The notes under the pieces are model-generated. The model did no database searches. It saw nothing but the letters and a program-made list of their open reading frames with translations, and was not told where the DNA came from. Shown here in pieces: positions 44,127-51,486 of a DNA stretch of 64,000 nt. Positions within the stretch are counted from its first letter, which is position 1, and each line of letters begins with the position of its first letter. A program made the translations under genes and the position numbers. Origin of the DNA: Oscillospiraceae bacterium (GTDB lineage: Bacteria; Bacillota; Clostridia; Oscillospirales; Oscillospiraceae); assembly GCA_015068035.1 (NCBI GenBank), contig SVLI01000008.1, positions 28,663 to 92,662 on the forward strand. The letters run 5' to 3'.

Positions 44127-44975
44127 TTGATTATTGCAGTTGCTTATGAAAACGGAAATGTCTTTCAGCACTTCGGAAAGACGGAAACTTTCAAGATTTA
44201 TGAAGTGGATAACGGAAACATCGTCTCCGAAGCCGTGATCGGCACGGAAGGCGCCGGCCATGAAGCGCTGGCGGATTTCCTTGCTGAGAAGCACGTGGAC
44301 GTTGTGATCTGCGGCGGTCTTGGTGACGGTGCGCAGGCTGCGCTTGCGCAGGCGGGCATCGAGGTGATCTCCGGCGCGGAGGGTGATGTGGACGCCGCGT
44401 GCAATGCATATTTGCAGGGTACGCTGGAGAGCTGCGGCGTCAACTGCGATCATCATCATGATGACGAAGAGGACGGTTGCGGTGGCTGCGACGGTGGTTG
44501 CGGCGGTTGCGGTGGCGGCTGCCATGGCTGCCATGCGCCGGATTTTGACGGCCCCAACGTCGGCAAGGTCTGCAGAGTGCATTACAGAGGCACTTATAAT
44601 GACGGCACAGAGTTTGACGCTTCCTTCGGCCGCGAGCCGCTGGAGTTCATCTGCGGCGCCGGAATGATGATTCACGGCTTCGATAAGGCAGTTGCTACGA
44701 TGGAAGTTGGTCAGACGATTGACATTCATCTCACGCCGGACGAAGCTTACGGCTATCCGGATCCCAATGCGATCTTCACGCTTGAGATTGCCAAGCTCCC
44801 CGGCAGCGAAGAGCTTATCGCGGGACAGAGAGTTATTCTCTACGATAACATGCAGCGTCCTTTCCGCGTGACGGTCAAGGCCAGAGATAAGGAGACCATC
44901 ACCTTTGACGCCAACTCTGAAATGGCCGGCAAGGAGCTCAACTTCAAGATCGAGCTTCTCGAGGTTAAAGACTAA
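44127..44975 (+). CDS. Fusion of a NifX/MTH1175-type domain and a SlyD-like FKBP isomerase, joined by a Cys/His-rich linker
   Basis: The 282-residue protein has three parts. Residues 1-105 form a dinitrogenase Fe-Mo-cofactor-type domain (IIAVAYENGNVFQHFGKTETFKIY; VVICGGLGDGAQAALAQAGIEV). Residues about 107-143 are a Gly/Cys/His linker with seven Cys and five His, a likely metal-binding tract. Residues about 148-282 are an FKBP peptidyl-prolyl isomerase with the SlyD insert-in-flap domain (VHYRGTYNDGTEFDAS; GMMIHGFDKAVATMEVG; PDEAYGYPDPNAIF). SlyD normally has its metal-rich tail at the C-terminus. A TTG at 44127 is 8 bases after GGAGG and fits the domain start. A nearby ATG at 44122 is out of frame. 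A metallochaperone or foldase role is inferred. Confidence 0.85.
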   Translation: MIIAVAYENGNVFQHFGKTETFKIYEVDNGNIVSEAVIGTEGAGHEALADFLAEKHVDVVICGGLGDGAQAALAQAGIEVISGAEGDVDAACNAYLQGTLESCGVNCDHHHDDEEDGCGGCDGGCGGCGGGCHGCHAPDFDGPNVGKVCRVHYRGTYNDGTEFDASFGREPLEFICGAGMMIHGFDKAVATMEVGQTIDIHLTPDEAYGYPDPNAIFTLEIAKLPGSEELIAGQRVILYDNMQRPFRVTVKARDKETITFDANSEMAGKELNFKIELLEVKD

Positions 44976-45024
44976 GAAAGCAAGCTTTTAATAGTGGTGT
45001 AGACGGTCAGGAGGGATTGAGAGA

Positions 45025-46143
45025 ATGGATATGCAGGAGACAAGACCCTTTGTATCATGGGAACTGATGCATGATTTCATGGTCGATGCCTTCGTTGGCT
45101 ACGGCGTGCCGCGCGAGGACGCGCGCATTTGTGCAGACGTTTTGCTGGAATCCGACAGACGCGGCATTGAAAGCCACGGCTGTAACCGCTTCAAGCCCAT
45201 ATATCTTGACCGCATCCGAAACGGAACGCTCAAGCCCGTAACGGAGATTGAGGTGCTCAAGGAAACGCCCACAACGCTCGTTTACGATGCGCATGACGGT
45301 ATGGGCATGGTGGCAAGCTATCGCATGATGGAAAAGCTGATTGAGAAAGCGAAGCTTTACGGCATGGCTGGCGGCTCCATCCGCGGCTCAACGCATTATG
45401 GCATCGCGGGTTACTGGGCCACGATGGCCAGTAAAGAAGGCTTGATCGGCATCACGGGAACGAACGCAAGACCTTCCATCGCCCCGACCTATGGCGTGGA
45501 GAACATGATGGGCACAAACCCGCTCACCTTTGCTTTGCCCACGGATGAGGAATTCCCGTTTTGCATCGACTGCGCTACCTCCACCGTGCAGCGCGGCAAA
45601 ATTGAGTATTATGCGCGTCAGGGCAAACCTACCCCGGCGGGTATGGTCATCGGGAAGGACGGCTCCATCCTTACGGATTCCGCTTCCATTTTGGAGGCGC
45701 TGGTTGCCGGCGAGGCTGCGCTCACGCCGCTTGGCGGTGCGGGTGACGAAATGTGCGGCTACAAGGGTTATGGCTATGCTGCGACGGTGGAGATTCTCTC
45801 CGCTGCGCTCGCGGGTGGTCCGTTTATGAAAGCGCTTACCGGCCTTGCGCCGGACGGCGGGCGGCAGATGTATAGCCTTGGGCATTTCTTCTTCGTCATC
45901 AATCCGGACTTCTTTATGGGCGGCGAAACCTTCCGCAAGACGGCGGGCGACATTTGCCGAGCGCTGCGTGCCTCGCAGAAAGCGCCGGGGCATGAGCACA
46001 TCTATACGGCGGGTGAGAAGGAATGGCTCTGCTGGCAGGCACGTAAGGACAAGGGCGTGCCGGTGGGCGAAGCCGTGCAAAAGGAAATTACTTCCATTCG
46101 TGACGAGCTGAACTTGCCTTATCGCTTCCCATTTGAGGCGTAA
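45025..46143 (+). CDS. LDH2/malate-L-lactate dehydrogenase-family oxidoreductase
   Basis: This 372-residue NAD(P)-dependent enzyme belongs to the LDH2/MDH2 fold, distinct from classical lactate dehydrogenases. Members oxidise malate, L-lactate, ureidoglycolate, 2,3-diketogulonate or sulfolactate. The catalytic His segment ESDRRGIESHGCNRF lies near residue 40. GSTHYGIAGYWATMA near 118 and GTNPLTFALPTDEEFPFCIDCATS near 163 form the cofactor region. Substrate is not predictable. The gap of about 50 bases after the fusion gene has no clear terminator, so cotranscription is possible. Ribosome site AGGAGGGATTGAGAGA. Confidence 0.87.
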   Translation: MDMQETRPFVSWELMHDFMVDAFVGYGVPREDARICADVLLESDRRGIESHGCNRFKPIYLDRIRNGTLKPVTEIEVLKETPTTLVYDAHDGMGMVASYRMMEKLIEKAKLYGMAGGSIRGSTHYGIAGYWATMASKEGLIGITGTNARPSIAPTYGVENMMGTNPLTFALPTDEEFPFCIDCATSTVQRGKIEYYARQGKPTPAGMVIGKDGSILTDSASILEALVAGEAALTPLGGAGDEMCGYKGYGYAATVEILSAALAGGPFMKALTGLAPDGGRQMYSLGHFFFVINPDFFMGGETFRKTAGDICRALRASQKAPGHEHIYTAGEKEWLCWQARKDKGVPVGEAVQKEITSIRDELNLPYRFPFEA

Positions 46144-46156
46144 TTGAAGAACTATA

Positions 46157-46200
46157 AAACCGGCGACATGCAGGTCTCTGCATGTCGCCGGTTTCTATTT
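46157..46200. terminator. Bidirectional terminator between LDH2-type and GH43 genes
   Basis: AAACCGGCGACATGCAG (46157-46173), loop GTCT, CTGCATGTCGCCGGTTT (46178-46194), then CTATTTT. It closes both convergent operons. Confidence 0.92.
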
Positions 46201-46211
46201 TAGTATATTGC

Positions 46212-47648
46212 TCAGGACTCAAGCGTGAAGTCCAGAAATGCAGCGCTGCCTGTGCCGCGGTATGTGAAATACAGGGCATGTACGCCGTCCGGAAGCGTAA
46301 TGTCAGAAGCGGTTTCTGTCCATAGCGTGTTGTGGCCGACCGGGACTGTGCCGAGCACAGGGCCGTTCCAAGCGGTGCGAATCTCAAACACGCCTTTGCA
46401 GTAACCGCGCGTGCGCACCCGAAGCTGACGAACGCCGTCAAGTTCAAAATACTTGAAGCCGGCGGTGCAGCCATCCGTCATGTTGAGGATATAGCCTGCT
46501 TCCTCATCTCCGTCGCGCCCGTCCTGCGTAAGAATGGGATGCGCTGCGGAGAGCCAAAGTCCGTTGCCGCCCATGCCGCCGGTGTAGGCGTTGTCGGTGG
46601 GGGAGAAAAGATTGCAGGCAATATAGGCACCGTATCTGCCCTCGCCGGGCAGCGGCCCACCGTTTAAGCCGCAGGACGTCATCTCCACCTGCGTGATCTT
46701 GCCTTCTGAATCGAAGAAAATCTCTTCTGCGCAGGCCTGACGGCTGTAATTCGTGCCGTTGGTGTGGCGGTGATAGAAGATATACCACTTGCCGCTGATT
46801 TCCACAATGCTGCCGTGGTTGTTGCCGCCGTAGAATATGGGTTTTTCGGCGGGTTTCCCGTTTGCCATGCCGATGTCATTGTTGCTGATGATGACGCCAC
46901 CATAGCGGAAGCCGCCAAGCGGGCTGTCCGATACGGCGTAGCACAGCTCATACATTTGCTGCGAGGAATAGATGAAGTAATATTTCTCCCCGACCTTGCG
47001 GATGGAGGGCGCTTCGAAAAAAGCGTGACCCTCAAAACCGCTTCCCTCGGCGTAGGCACCTCCCGGCGCGACAAATTCAGGCGCGCGTTCAACGGTGAGC
47101 ATGTCTTCTCCGAGCACTGTGACCATCGCGCCGTGGCGGCTTTTGTCATGCGGGAAAGAAAAACCCGTGTATAGATAAGTTGTTTTCCCCTCTGTCAGCA
47201 CGCCGGGATCAAACTGCGGCTCGTCACCCTCCCGCGCTCCAAGCAGGGTTCCGTCCGGATAATGGACGTAACCGTGGAATGTATATTTCCCGGCGGGCGT
47301 ATCGCATACCGCAACGGAAACAATGTCAAGCCGGTCGAGCACATAGTAAAGATAATAGCGCCCGTCCGGGCCGCGCGTCACGTCCGGCGCATAGAGGCAT
47401 GCAGCCCCGTCCGGATTGCGGGGATCATCTGTCTTGCGATAAATGACGCCCTCATAGCGCCATGCCCCGAGATCGTCACAGGGGGCCGACCAACAGACAT
47501 AGTCATTGAGACAATAGGCGTGGCTGCCAAAACGGTCATGCGAGCCGTAAACATACACGCGCCCGTCGAACACATAGGGCTCACCGTCCGGGATATATTC
47601 CCAGGAGGGGAGGTAGGGATTAAAGGCAAGTGATTTGCTGCTTTGCAT
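46212..47648 (-). CDS. Glycoside hydrolase family 43 protein
   Basis: GH43 enzymes are inverting arabinofuranosidases or xylosidases with a five-bladed propeller. The 478-residue protein shows NPYLPSWEYIPDGEPYVFDGRVYVYGSHD near residue 10, with the catalytic Asp region. LYAPDVTRGPDGRYYLYYV near 85 carries the pKa-modulating Asp, and FFEAPSIRKVGEKYYFIYS near 205 carries the acid Glu. The C-terminal 150 residues look like a carbohydrate-binding module (beta-rich, DGVRQLRVRTRGYCKG). No signal peptide is seen, so it likely acts on imported oligosaccharides. The ATG at 47648 has GAGGTG 5 bases away. Shares an operon with the flavin-reductase-like gene. Confidence 0.87.
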   Translation of the reverse strand: MQSSKSLAFNPYLPSWEYIPDGEPYVFDGRVYVYGSHDRFGSHAYCLNDYVCWSAPCDDLGAWRYEGVIYRKTDDPRNPDGAACLYAPDVTRGPDGRYYLYYVLDRLDIVSVAVCDTPAGKYTFHGYVHYPDGTLLGAREGDEPQFDPGVLTEGKTTYLYTGFSFPHDKSRHGAMVTVLGEDMLTVERAPEFVAPGGAYAEGSGFEGHAFFEAPSIRKVGEKYYFIYSSQQMYELCYAVSDSPLGGFRYGGVIISNNDIGMANGKPAEKPIFYGGNNHGSIVEISGKWYIFYHRHTNGTNYSRQACAEEIFFDSEGKITQVEMTSCGLNGGPLPGEGRYGAYIACNLFSPTDNAYTGGMGGNGLWLSAAHPILTQDGRDGDEEAGYILNMTDGCTAGFKYFELDGVRQLRVRTRGYCKGVFEIRTAWNGPVLGTVPVGHNTLWTETASDITLPDGVHALYFTYRGTGSAAFLDFTLES

Positions 47649-47672
47649 TGGACACCTCATATTCACTTGTGT

Positions 47673-48227
47673 TTATATTGTCTTTCCGTCCGCAAAGGCT
47701 TTGCCGACCTTGGCACCGACTGCGTAATAGTCCAGATTCACCGCATCAAAGCAGATGGGTTTGAGCTTCTCGCGGCTGATGTTTCCGTCTTCATCCAGAA
47801 TGGACTCATCAGCGGAGACGTTGACAATTTCCCCGACCACAATGCCGTCCTCGTTAAACTTCAAAAGTTTGCACTCGAGCGCCATGTGCAGCTCCCGGAT
47901 GATCGGTGCGTTGACAAAGCGGCTCTTTTCGGCTGTGAAGCCGGCTTTGGCAAACTTATCGGCTACGCGGTTTCCGGAGGCGATGCCGACATAGTCACAG
48001 GAAGCGACGGTATCCTCCGTTGCGAAGCTGACGGTGAACGCGCCGTTTGCCCGAATGTTCTTTGTTGTCTTGTGGCCGTCGGACAGGCAGAGCATGATCA
48101 TGTTCGTGTCATAGATGCCGCCCCAGGCCGCATTCATAGCGTTGGGCGCGCCATTTTCATCATAAGTGCCGACGATCAGCACAGGCATGGGGTAAAGCCA
48201 GTTGTTTGCACCAAAATTTTTACGCAT
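47673..48227 (-). CDS. Flavin-reductase-family (FMN-binding split barrel) protein
   Basis: The 184-residue protein has the split-barrel pattern: YPMPVLIVGTYDENGAPNAMNAAWGGIYD near residue 12, the FMN-contact segment GHKTTKNIRANGAFTVSFAT near 44, and HMALECKLLKFNEDGIVVGEIVNV. Relatives range from flavin reductases to low-potential rubredoxin-linked flavoredoxins. The exact role is open. ATG at 48227 is preceded by AGAAAGAGGTATTTCCT. A longer frame starts upstream but lacks a ribosome site. A large nested inverted repeat (48289-48366) lies in its leader. GH43 follows after 24 bases. Confidence 0.85.
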   Translation of the reverse strand: MRKNFGANNWLYPMPVLIVGTYDENGAPNAMNAAWGGIYDTNMIMLCLSDGHKTTKNIRANGAFTVSFATEDTVASCDYVGIASGNRVADKFAKAGFTAEKSRFVNAPIIRELHMALECKLLKFNEDGIVVGEIVNVSADESILDEDGNISREKLKPICFDAVNLDYYAVGAKVGKAFADGKTI

Positions 48228-48288
48228 AGGAAATACCTCTTTCTCGTTTTTAGTGATTCGAAATTGTAGCTTTTTCGAAAAATGCACA

Positions 48289-48366
48289 AAATGCGGATTG
48301 CGCCTTCCATGCGACTGCAACAACACACTTTGCGAAAATGTTGCAGGGGATGCACAATCCGCATTT
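48289..48366. repeat. Nested inverted repeat between acyltransferase and flavin-reductase genes
   Basis: Outer arms AAATGCGGATTG (48289-48300) and CAATCCGCATTT (48355-48366) enclose inner arms CTGCAACA (48315-48322) and TGTTGCAG (48339-48346). On the minus strand it is followed by TGCATTTTT, so it may terminate the acyltransferase transcript or form a structured leader for the next gene. Confidence 0.75.
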
Positions 48367-48375
48367 GAATCTATT

Positions 48376-49116
48376 TTAGCTTACGCTTTTGCTGACGTCG
48401 GCCTTGCAATTGTCGGGGTTGAGATTGTTGATGGCGTTCGTAAAGAGGTTCAGGATTGCGCTGTCCTCCCGATACTTCTTTTTCAACTCCTGATAATACA
48501 TCGGCTCACCGACATACATGGTGTGCACATCCGCTCTGCAGTAGACAGGGTAGATCGGCAGATCCTCGCCGGTCTGTTTAAAAAAGAGCTTGCTGAGCAC
48601 AAGAAACCCCCGCTTCACGCCGACAAGCCGGGACTGGTAACCCTCACTTGCATCTTCGGGGAAGATGACGATCGAAATGTCCTTATGCAGGCATTCCAGA
48701 GAGTACTGCATTGTTCGGCGCAGACCGGCTGTGTCAAAATGTACGGGCAGCACACCACCCGCGGAATAGGCGATTTTGGAGATGATGCCGAAAAGATAAG
48801 TAAGAATGAATGACCTGACTTTGTCGAAGCGAAGTTTTTGCCGGTAGAAAACATGGTAAAGATAATTTGTGCGCTCCTTATAGTTCCCGAGCATCTGATG
48901 CGCACCCCAAATCATCATGCGCACCGGCAGATACATTCTTATGCTCAGAGGTCCCTCTGCGCCGCTGTGGTTGCTGACGTAGATTGCTCTGCGCGGAAGC
49001 GCCTTTTCGCTGGGCAGGATGATGTTGTGCTTTGCTTTGAACAGCTTTAGGAGATTAAACAGAAATTTGTCAAACAAATTGTCCGATGTTTTGATCTTAA
49101 ATTTCTTTTGACTCAT
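48376..49116 (-). CDS. PlsC-like acyltransferase with altered catalytic motif
   Basis: The 246-residue protein resembles lysophospholipid/1-acylglycerol-3-phosphate acyltransferases. IYVSNHSGAEGPLSIRMYLP near residue 45 stands where the HX4D motif is expected. SIVIFPEDASEGYQSRLVGVKRGFLVLS near 150 corresponds to the FPEGTRS block. The normal Asp five residues after His is a Gly here, with Glu one position earlier. The FPEG glycine is Asp. It may be inactive, have different chemistry, or be a distinct subfamily. The ATG at 49116 follows GGAGGATTTGTT. Promoter GTGACA-17-TATAAT precedes it. Confidence 0.75.
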   Translation of the reverse strand: MSQKKFKIKTSDNLFDKFLFNLLKLFKAKHNIILPSEKALPRRAIYVSNHSGAEGPLSIRMYLPVRMMIWGAHQMLGNYKERTNYLYHVFYRQKLRFDKVRSFILTYLFGIISKIAYSAGGVLPVHFDTAGLRRTMQYSLECLHKDISIVIFPEDASEGYQSRLVGVKRGFLVLSKLFFKQTGEDLPIYPVYCRADVHTMYVGEPMYYQELKKKYREDSAILNLFTNAINNLNPDNCKADVSKSVS

Positions 49117-49200
49117 AACAAATCCTCCCGACACTGAAAAAAGCTTAATATCCAGCCAGCTTTAACTTGCTGCTGTCCGATTGGACTGATACTTTTGTTG

Positions 49201-49229
49201 ATTATAGCACAAGAGAACGCTTTTGTCAC
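49201..49229 (-). promoter_or_regulatory. Promoter of the acyltransferase operon
   Basis: On the minus strand GTGACA (49224-49229) and TATAAT (49201-49206) are 17 bp apart. Confidence 0.7.
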
Positions 49230-49338
49230 GAATAAACAAAAAATTTTTACTTCCGAATGCGCAGTTCGTGTTAATGCATATAAACAGAGCTGAAAAGCAT
49301 GTTTTGCTTGCGTAATGGCGTTTGTAGCTTAGTCAAAT

Positions 49339-49376
49339 AAAAGGTGCGGACAGCACTGATAACCGTCCGCACCTTG
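49339..49376 (-). terminator. Terminator after hflC
   Basis: AAGGTGCGGAC and GTCCGCACCTT are perfect 11-bp arms around a 13-base loop (about 49341-49375). On the minus strand they are followed by TTATTTG. Confidence 0.8.
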
Positions 49377-49389
49377 TTTGGATTTTGAT

Positions 49390-50274
49390 TTACTCCGCGA
49401 CACTTGCGCCCGAGAGCAGCTGGGCCAGCGTGGAGTTGCCGTCGAGAATAACGGTTTTTTCGCTGCCTGTCAGGCTCTGCTTGAGTGCATCAAGCGCCAG
49501 CGTGAACTCATAGAAATCGCGTTTGTCGGCCGAGTCATAAGCCTCCGCCAGAAGACGCATATACTCTGCCTCACCCTCGGCTTCCAGTTTTGCGGCTTCC
49601 GCCTGCGCGTTGGAGATGAGGATGTTGACCTGCTTGTCAACGTCGTTGCGAATGATACTGGCGTCATAATTGCCATCGGCGGCGAATTTCTCCGCAATTT
49701 GATTGCGCTCGGAAATCATGCGGGAATACACCGCGTTGAGGTTGGATTCCGGCAGATCGAACTGCTTGATCTTCACATCTTCAACGTGAATGCCATAGGT
49801 CTGTGCAAGCTCGTTTACATTGGTCGCGATGCCGGAATAAATGTCGTTTCGCAGATACGCGTCGTCCATGTTGATGATATCAGCCTGCGCGAGCGTGCCC
49901 ATAACGGTCTTCAGCTCGTTATATGTGAGCGCGTCGAGACGCTGTTCGGCCACTGTGGTGCTGCCGAGCGTCTGATAAAACCGCAGCGGGTCGGCAATTT
50001 GCCAAAGCACGTAGCAGTCAACCGTCATGTTCTGCTTGTCGGAGGTCAGCACCTCGGACGGCGGAATGTCGTAGAGCTGCGTTGCGCGGGAAAAATACTT
50101 CACGGAATCCACGAAGGGCACCTTTGTGTGAATGCCGGCATCACTCGTGGTGTCGATGATTTTGGAAAAACGGACGGTGCAGGCGTATTCATCCTCCCGC
50201 ACTGTGAAAACGGAGTTGGCAGCAACGATGATGAGCAAAACGACGACGACTGCGATCAAGATCCACTTTTTCAT
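49390..50274 (-). CDS. hflC: HflC, SPFH/band-7 membrane protease modulator
   Basis: HflC with HflK forms a large membrane cage that regulates FtsH in other bacteria. The 294-residue protein has one N-terminal membrane helix (residues 3-20: WILIAVVVVLLIIVAANSVF). A band-7 domain (EYACTVRFSKIIDTTSDAGIHTKVPFVDSV, DKQNMTVDCYVLWQIADPLRF) and a long helical C-terminal region with RNQIAEKFAADG follow. It starts 1 base after hflK ends. No ftsH lies in this window. HflKC pairs are less universal in Clostridia than in Proteobacteria. Confidence 0.92.
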   Translation of the reverse strand: MKKWILIAVVVVLLIIVAANSVFTVREDEYACTVRFSKIIDTTSDAGIHTKVPFVDSVKYFSRATQLYDIPPSEVLTSDKQNMTVDCYVLWQIADPLRFYQTLGSTTVAEQRLDALTYNELKTVMGTLAQADIINMDDAYLRNDIYSGIATNVNELAQTYGIHVEDVKIKQFDLPESNLNAVYSRMISERNQIAEKFAADGNYDASIIRNDVDKQVNILISNAQAEAAKLEAEGEAEYMRLLAEAYDSADKRDFYEFTLALDALKQSLTGSEKTVILDGNSTLAQLLSGASVAE

Positions 50275-50275
50275 G

Positions 50276-51307
50276 TCAGTTGCCTCCTTCCGTTATTTCC
50301 ACAAGGCTTTCAATCGGCAAAAGCTTCTGCACGCTCGAGCCGTCAGATGCGGTGTCAATATACACTCTCACACCGGGCAGAACATCCTTGATGGCTTCGT
50401 AATACATTCTCGAGCGGGTGATCTCCGGGTCGCGGGCATACTGCTCGTACATGGCAGAGAACATGGCCACTTGTTCAACGGCCTCGTTGATGCGCTTCTG
50501 CTTGAGATACTCAGCGTTCTGAATGAGCTGGTCAGCCTGCGCCTGCGCCTCGGGCAGTTGTGCGTTCTGGTAAGCCATGGCCTGGTTGACCACGGTTTCA
50601 GCCTGCTGCTTAGCCGTCTCTACGGCCTTGAATGCCTCAATGACCTCCGCCGTGGGCGGCTCGGAGTCCTGAATCTTCACATCCACAAGTGTCAAGCCGA
50701 TGTCGTATTGCGCCAAAATCTGTGTGACCAGATCCTTGACCTGCATCTGAATGTTTTCCTTGCCGTCTGTGAGAACGGCATCCACCGTGCTGGAGCCAAC
50801 GACATTTCGCACCTGGCTCTGAATGAGATTGCGCAGAATCAGTTCCGGATTGTTGGAGGAGAAAAGATACTTAACAGGATCCGAAATCTTATATTCTACA
50901 AAGAAATCCACGTTTACAATGTTGTAATCGCCGGTGATCATGGAGCTTTCATCGGTCTGTACAGCATAGCCTTCAGGCGCGCTTTCGTCCGTGCTGTAGC
51001 CCAGCTCGATCTTCTGATAGACGTTCACATCCACCTTATACACACGCTGTATGCCAAAGGGAAGCTTGAAGTGTACACCTGCATCCGCGATGTCCGTGAC
51101 TTTGCCGAAGGTAGTCACAACGCCCTGCTGCTTGTCGTTCACCGTGAAGAAACAGGTGAAGCCGCAGATCAATAGCAGAATAATGATGATGCCCGGAACA
51201 ATCAGGCGCGTAATCTTCCTGTCCTTTGCCGACTTTGGCGGCGGTGGCGGAGGACTGTTCTTGGGGGCAGACCAGCGATAGCTGCCGTCATTGTTATTGA
51301 ATTCCAT
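50276..51307 (-). CDS. hflK: HflK, SPFH/band-7 membrane protease modulator
   Basis: The 343-residue partner of HflC has a proline-rich cytoplasmic N-tail (NSPPPPPPKSAKDRK), one membrane helix near residues 38-60 (LIVPGIIIILLLICGFTCFF) and a band-7 domain (GVVTTFGKVTDIADAGVHFKLPFG). The Gln/Ala-rich coiled coil (ETAKQQAETVVNQAMAYQNAQ) is typical of HflK. A longer reading frame upstream lacks family features. ATG at 51307 with AAAGGAATG some 12 bases upstream is the best fit, though the spacing is long. The two genes form their own small operon. Confidence 0.9.
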   Translation of the reverse strand: MEFNNNDGSYRWSAPKNSPPPPPPKSAKDRKITRLIVPGIIIILLLICGFTCFFTVNDKQQGVVTTFGKVTDIADAGVHFKLPFGIQRVYKVDVNVYQKIELGYSTDESAPEGYAVQTDESSMITGDYNIVNVDFFVEYKISDPVKYLFSSNNPELILRNLIQSQVRNVVGSSTVDAVLTDGKENIQMQVKDLVTQILAQYDIGLTLVDVKIQDSEPPTAEVIEAFKAVETAKQQAETVVNQAMAYQNAQLPEAQAQADQLIQNAEYLKQKRINEAVEQVAMFSAMYEQYARDPEITRSRMYYEAIKDVLPGVRVYIDTASDGSSVQKLLPIESLVEITEGGN

Positions 51308-51486
51308 TTGATTGCCACATTCCTTTCCTGTGATTATATTTGAATTCGCATATTCAACAGATGTTATATTTTTGTGACCAGTATATCTGTTTTGCAATCT
51401 ACCGTCAACAAATCGAGGGGATTGAGCCTGACGCGCCGGAATGAAGACACTTTCTGCAGTGTGGTTTCATCAGGTTAATTTCTGGG

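Noticed and set aside
44122..44130. ATG at 44122 as start of the NifX-SlyD gene
   Set aside because: It is out of frame and hits a stop after two codons. The TTG at 44127 keeps the frame and the spacing.
48289..48366. FMN riboswitch before the flavin-reductase-like gene
   Set aside because: It is too short and lacks the six-stem conserved core. Only inverted repeats are present.
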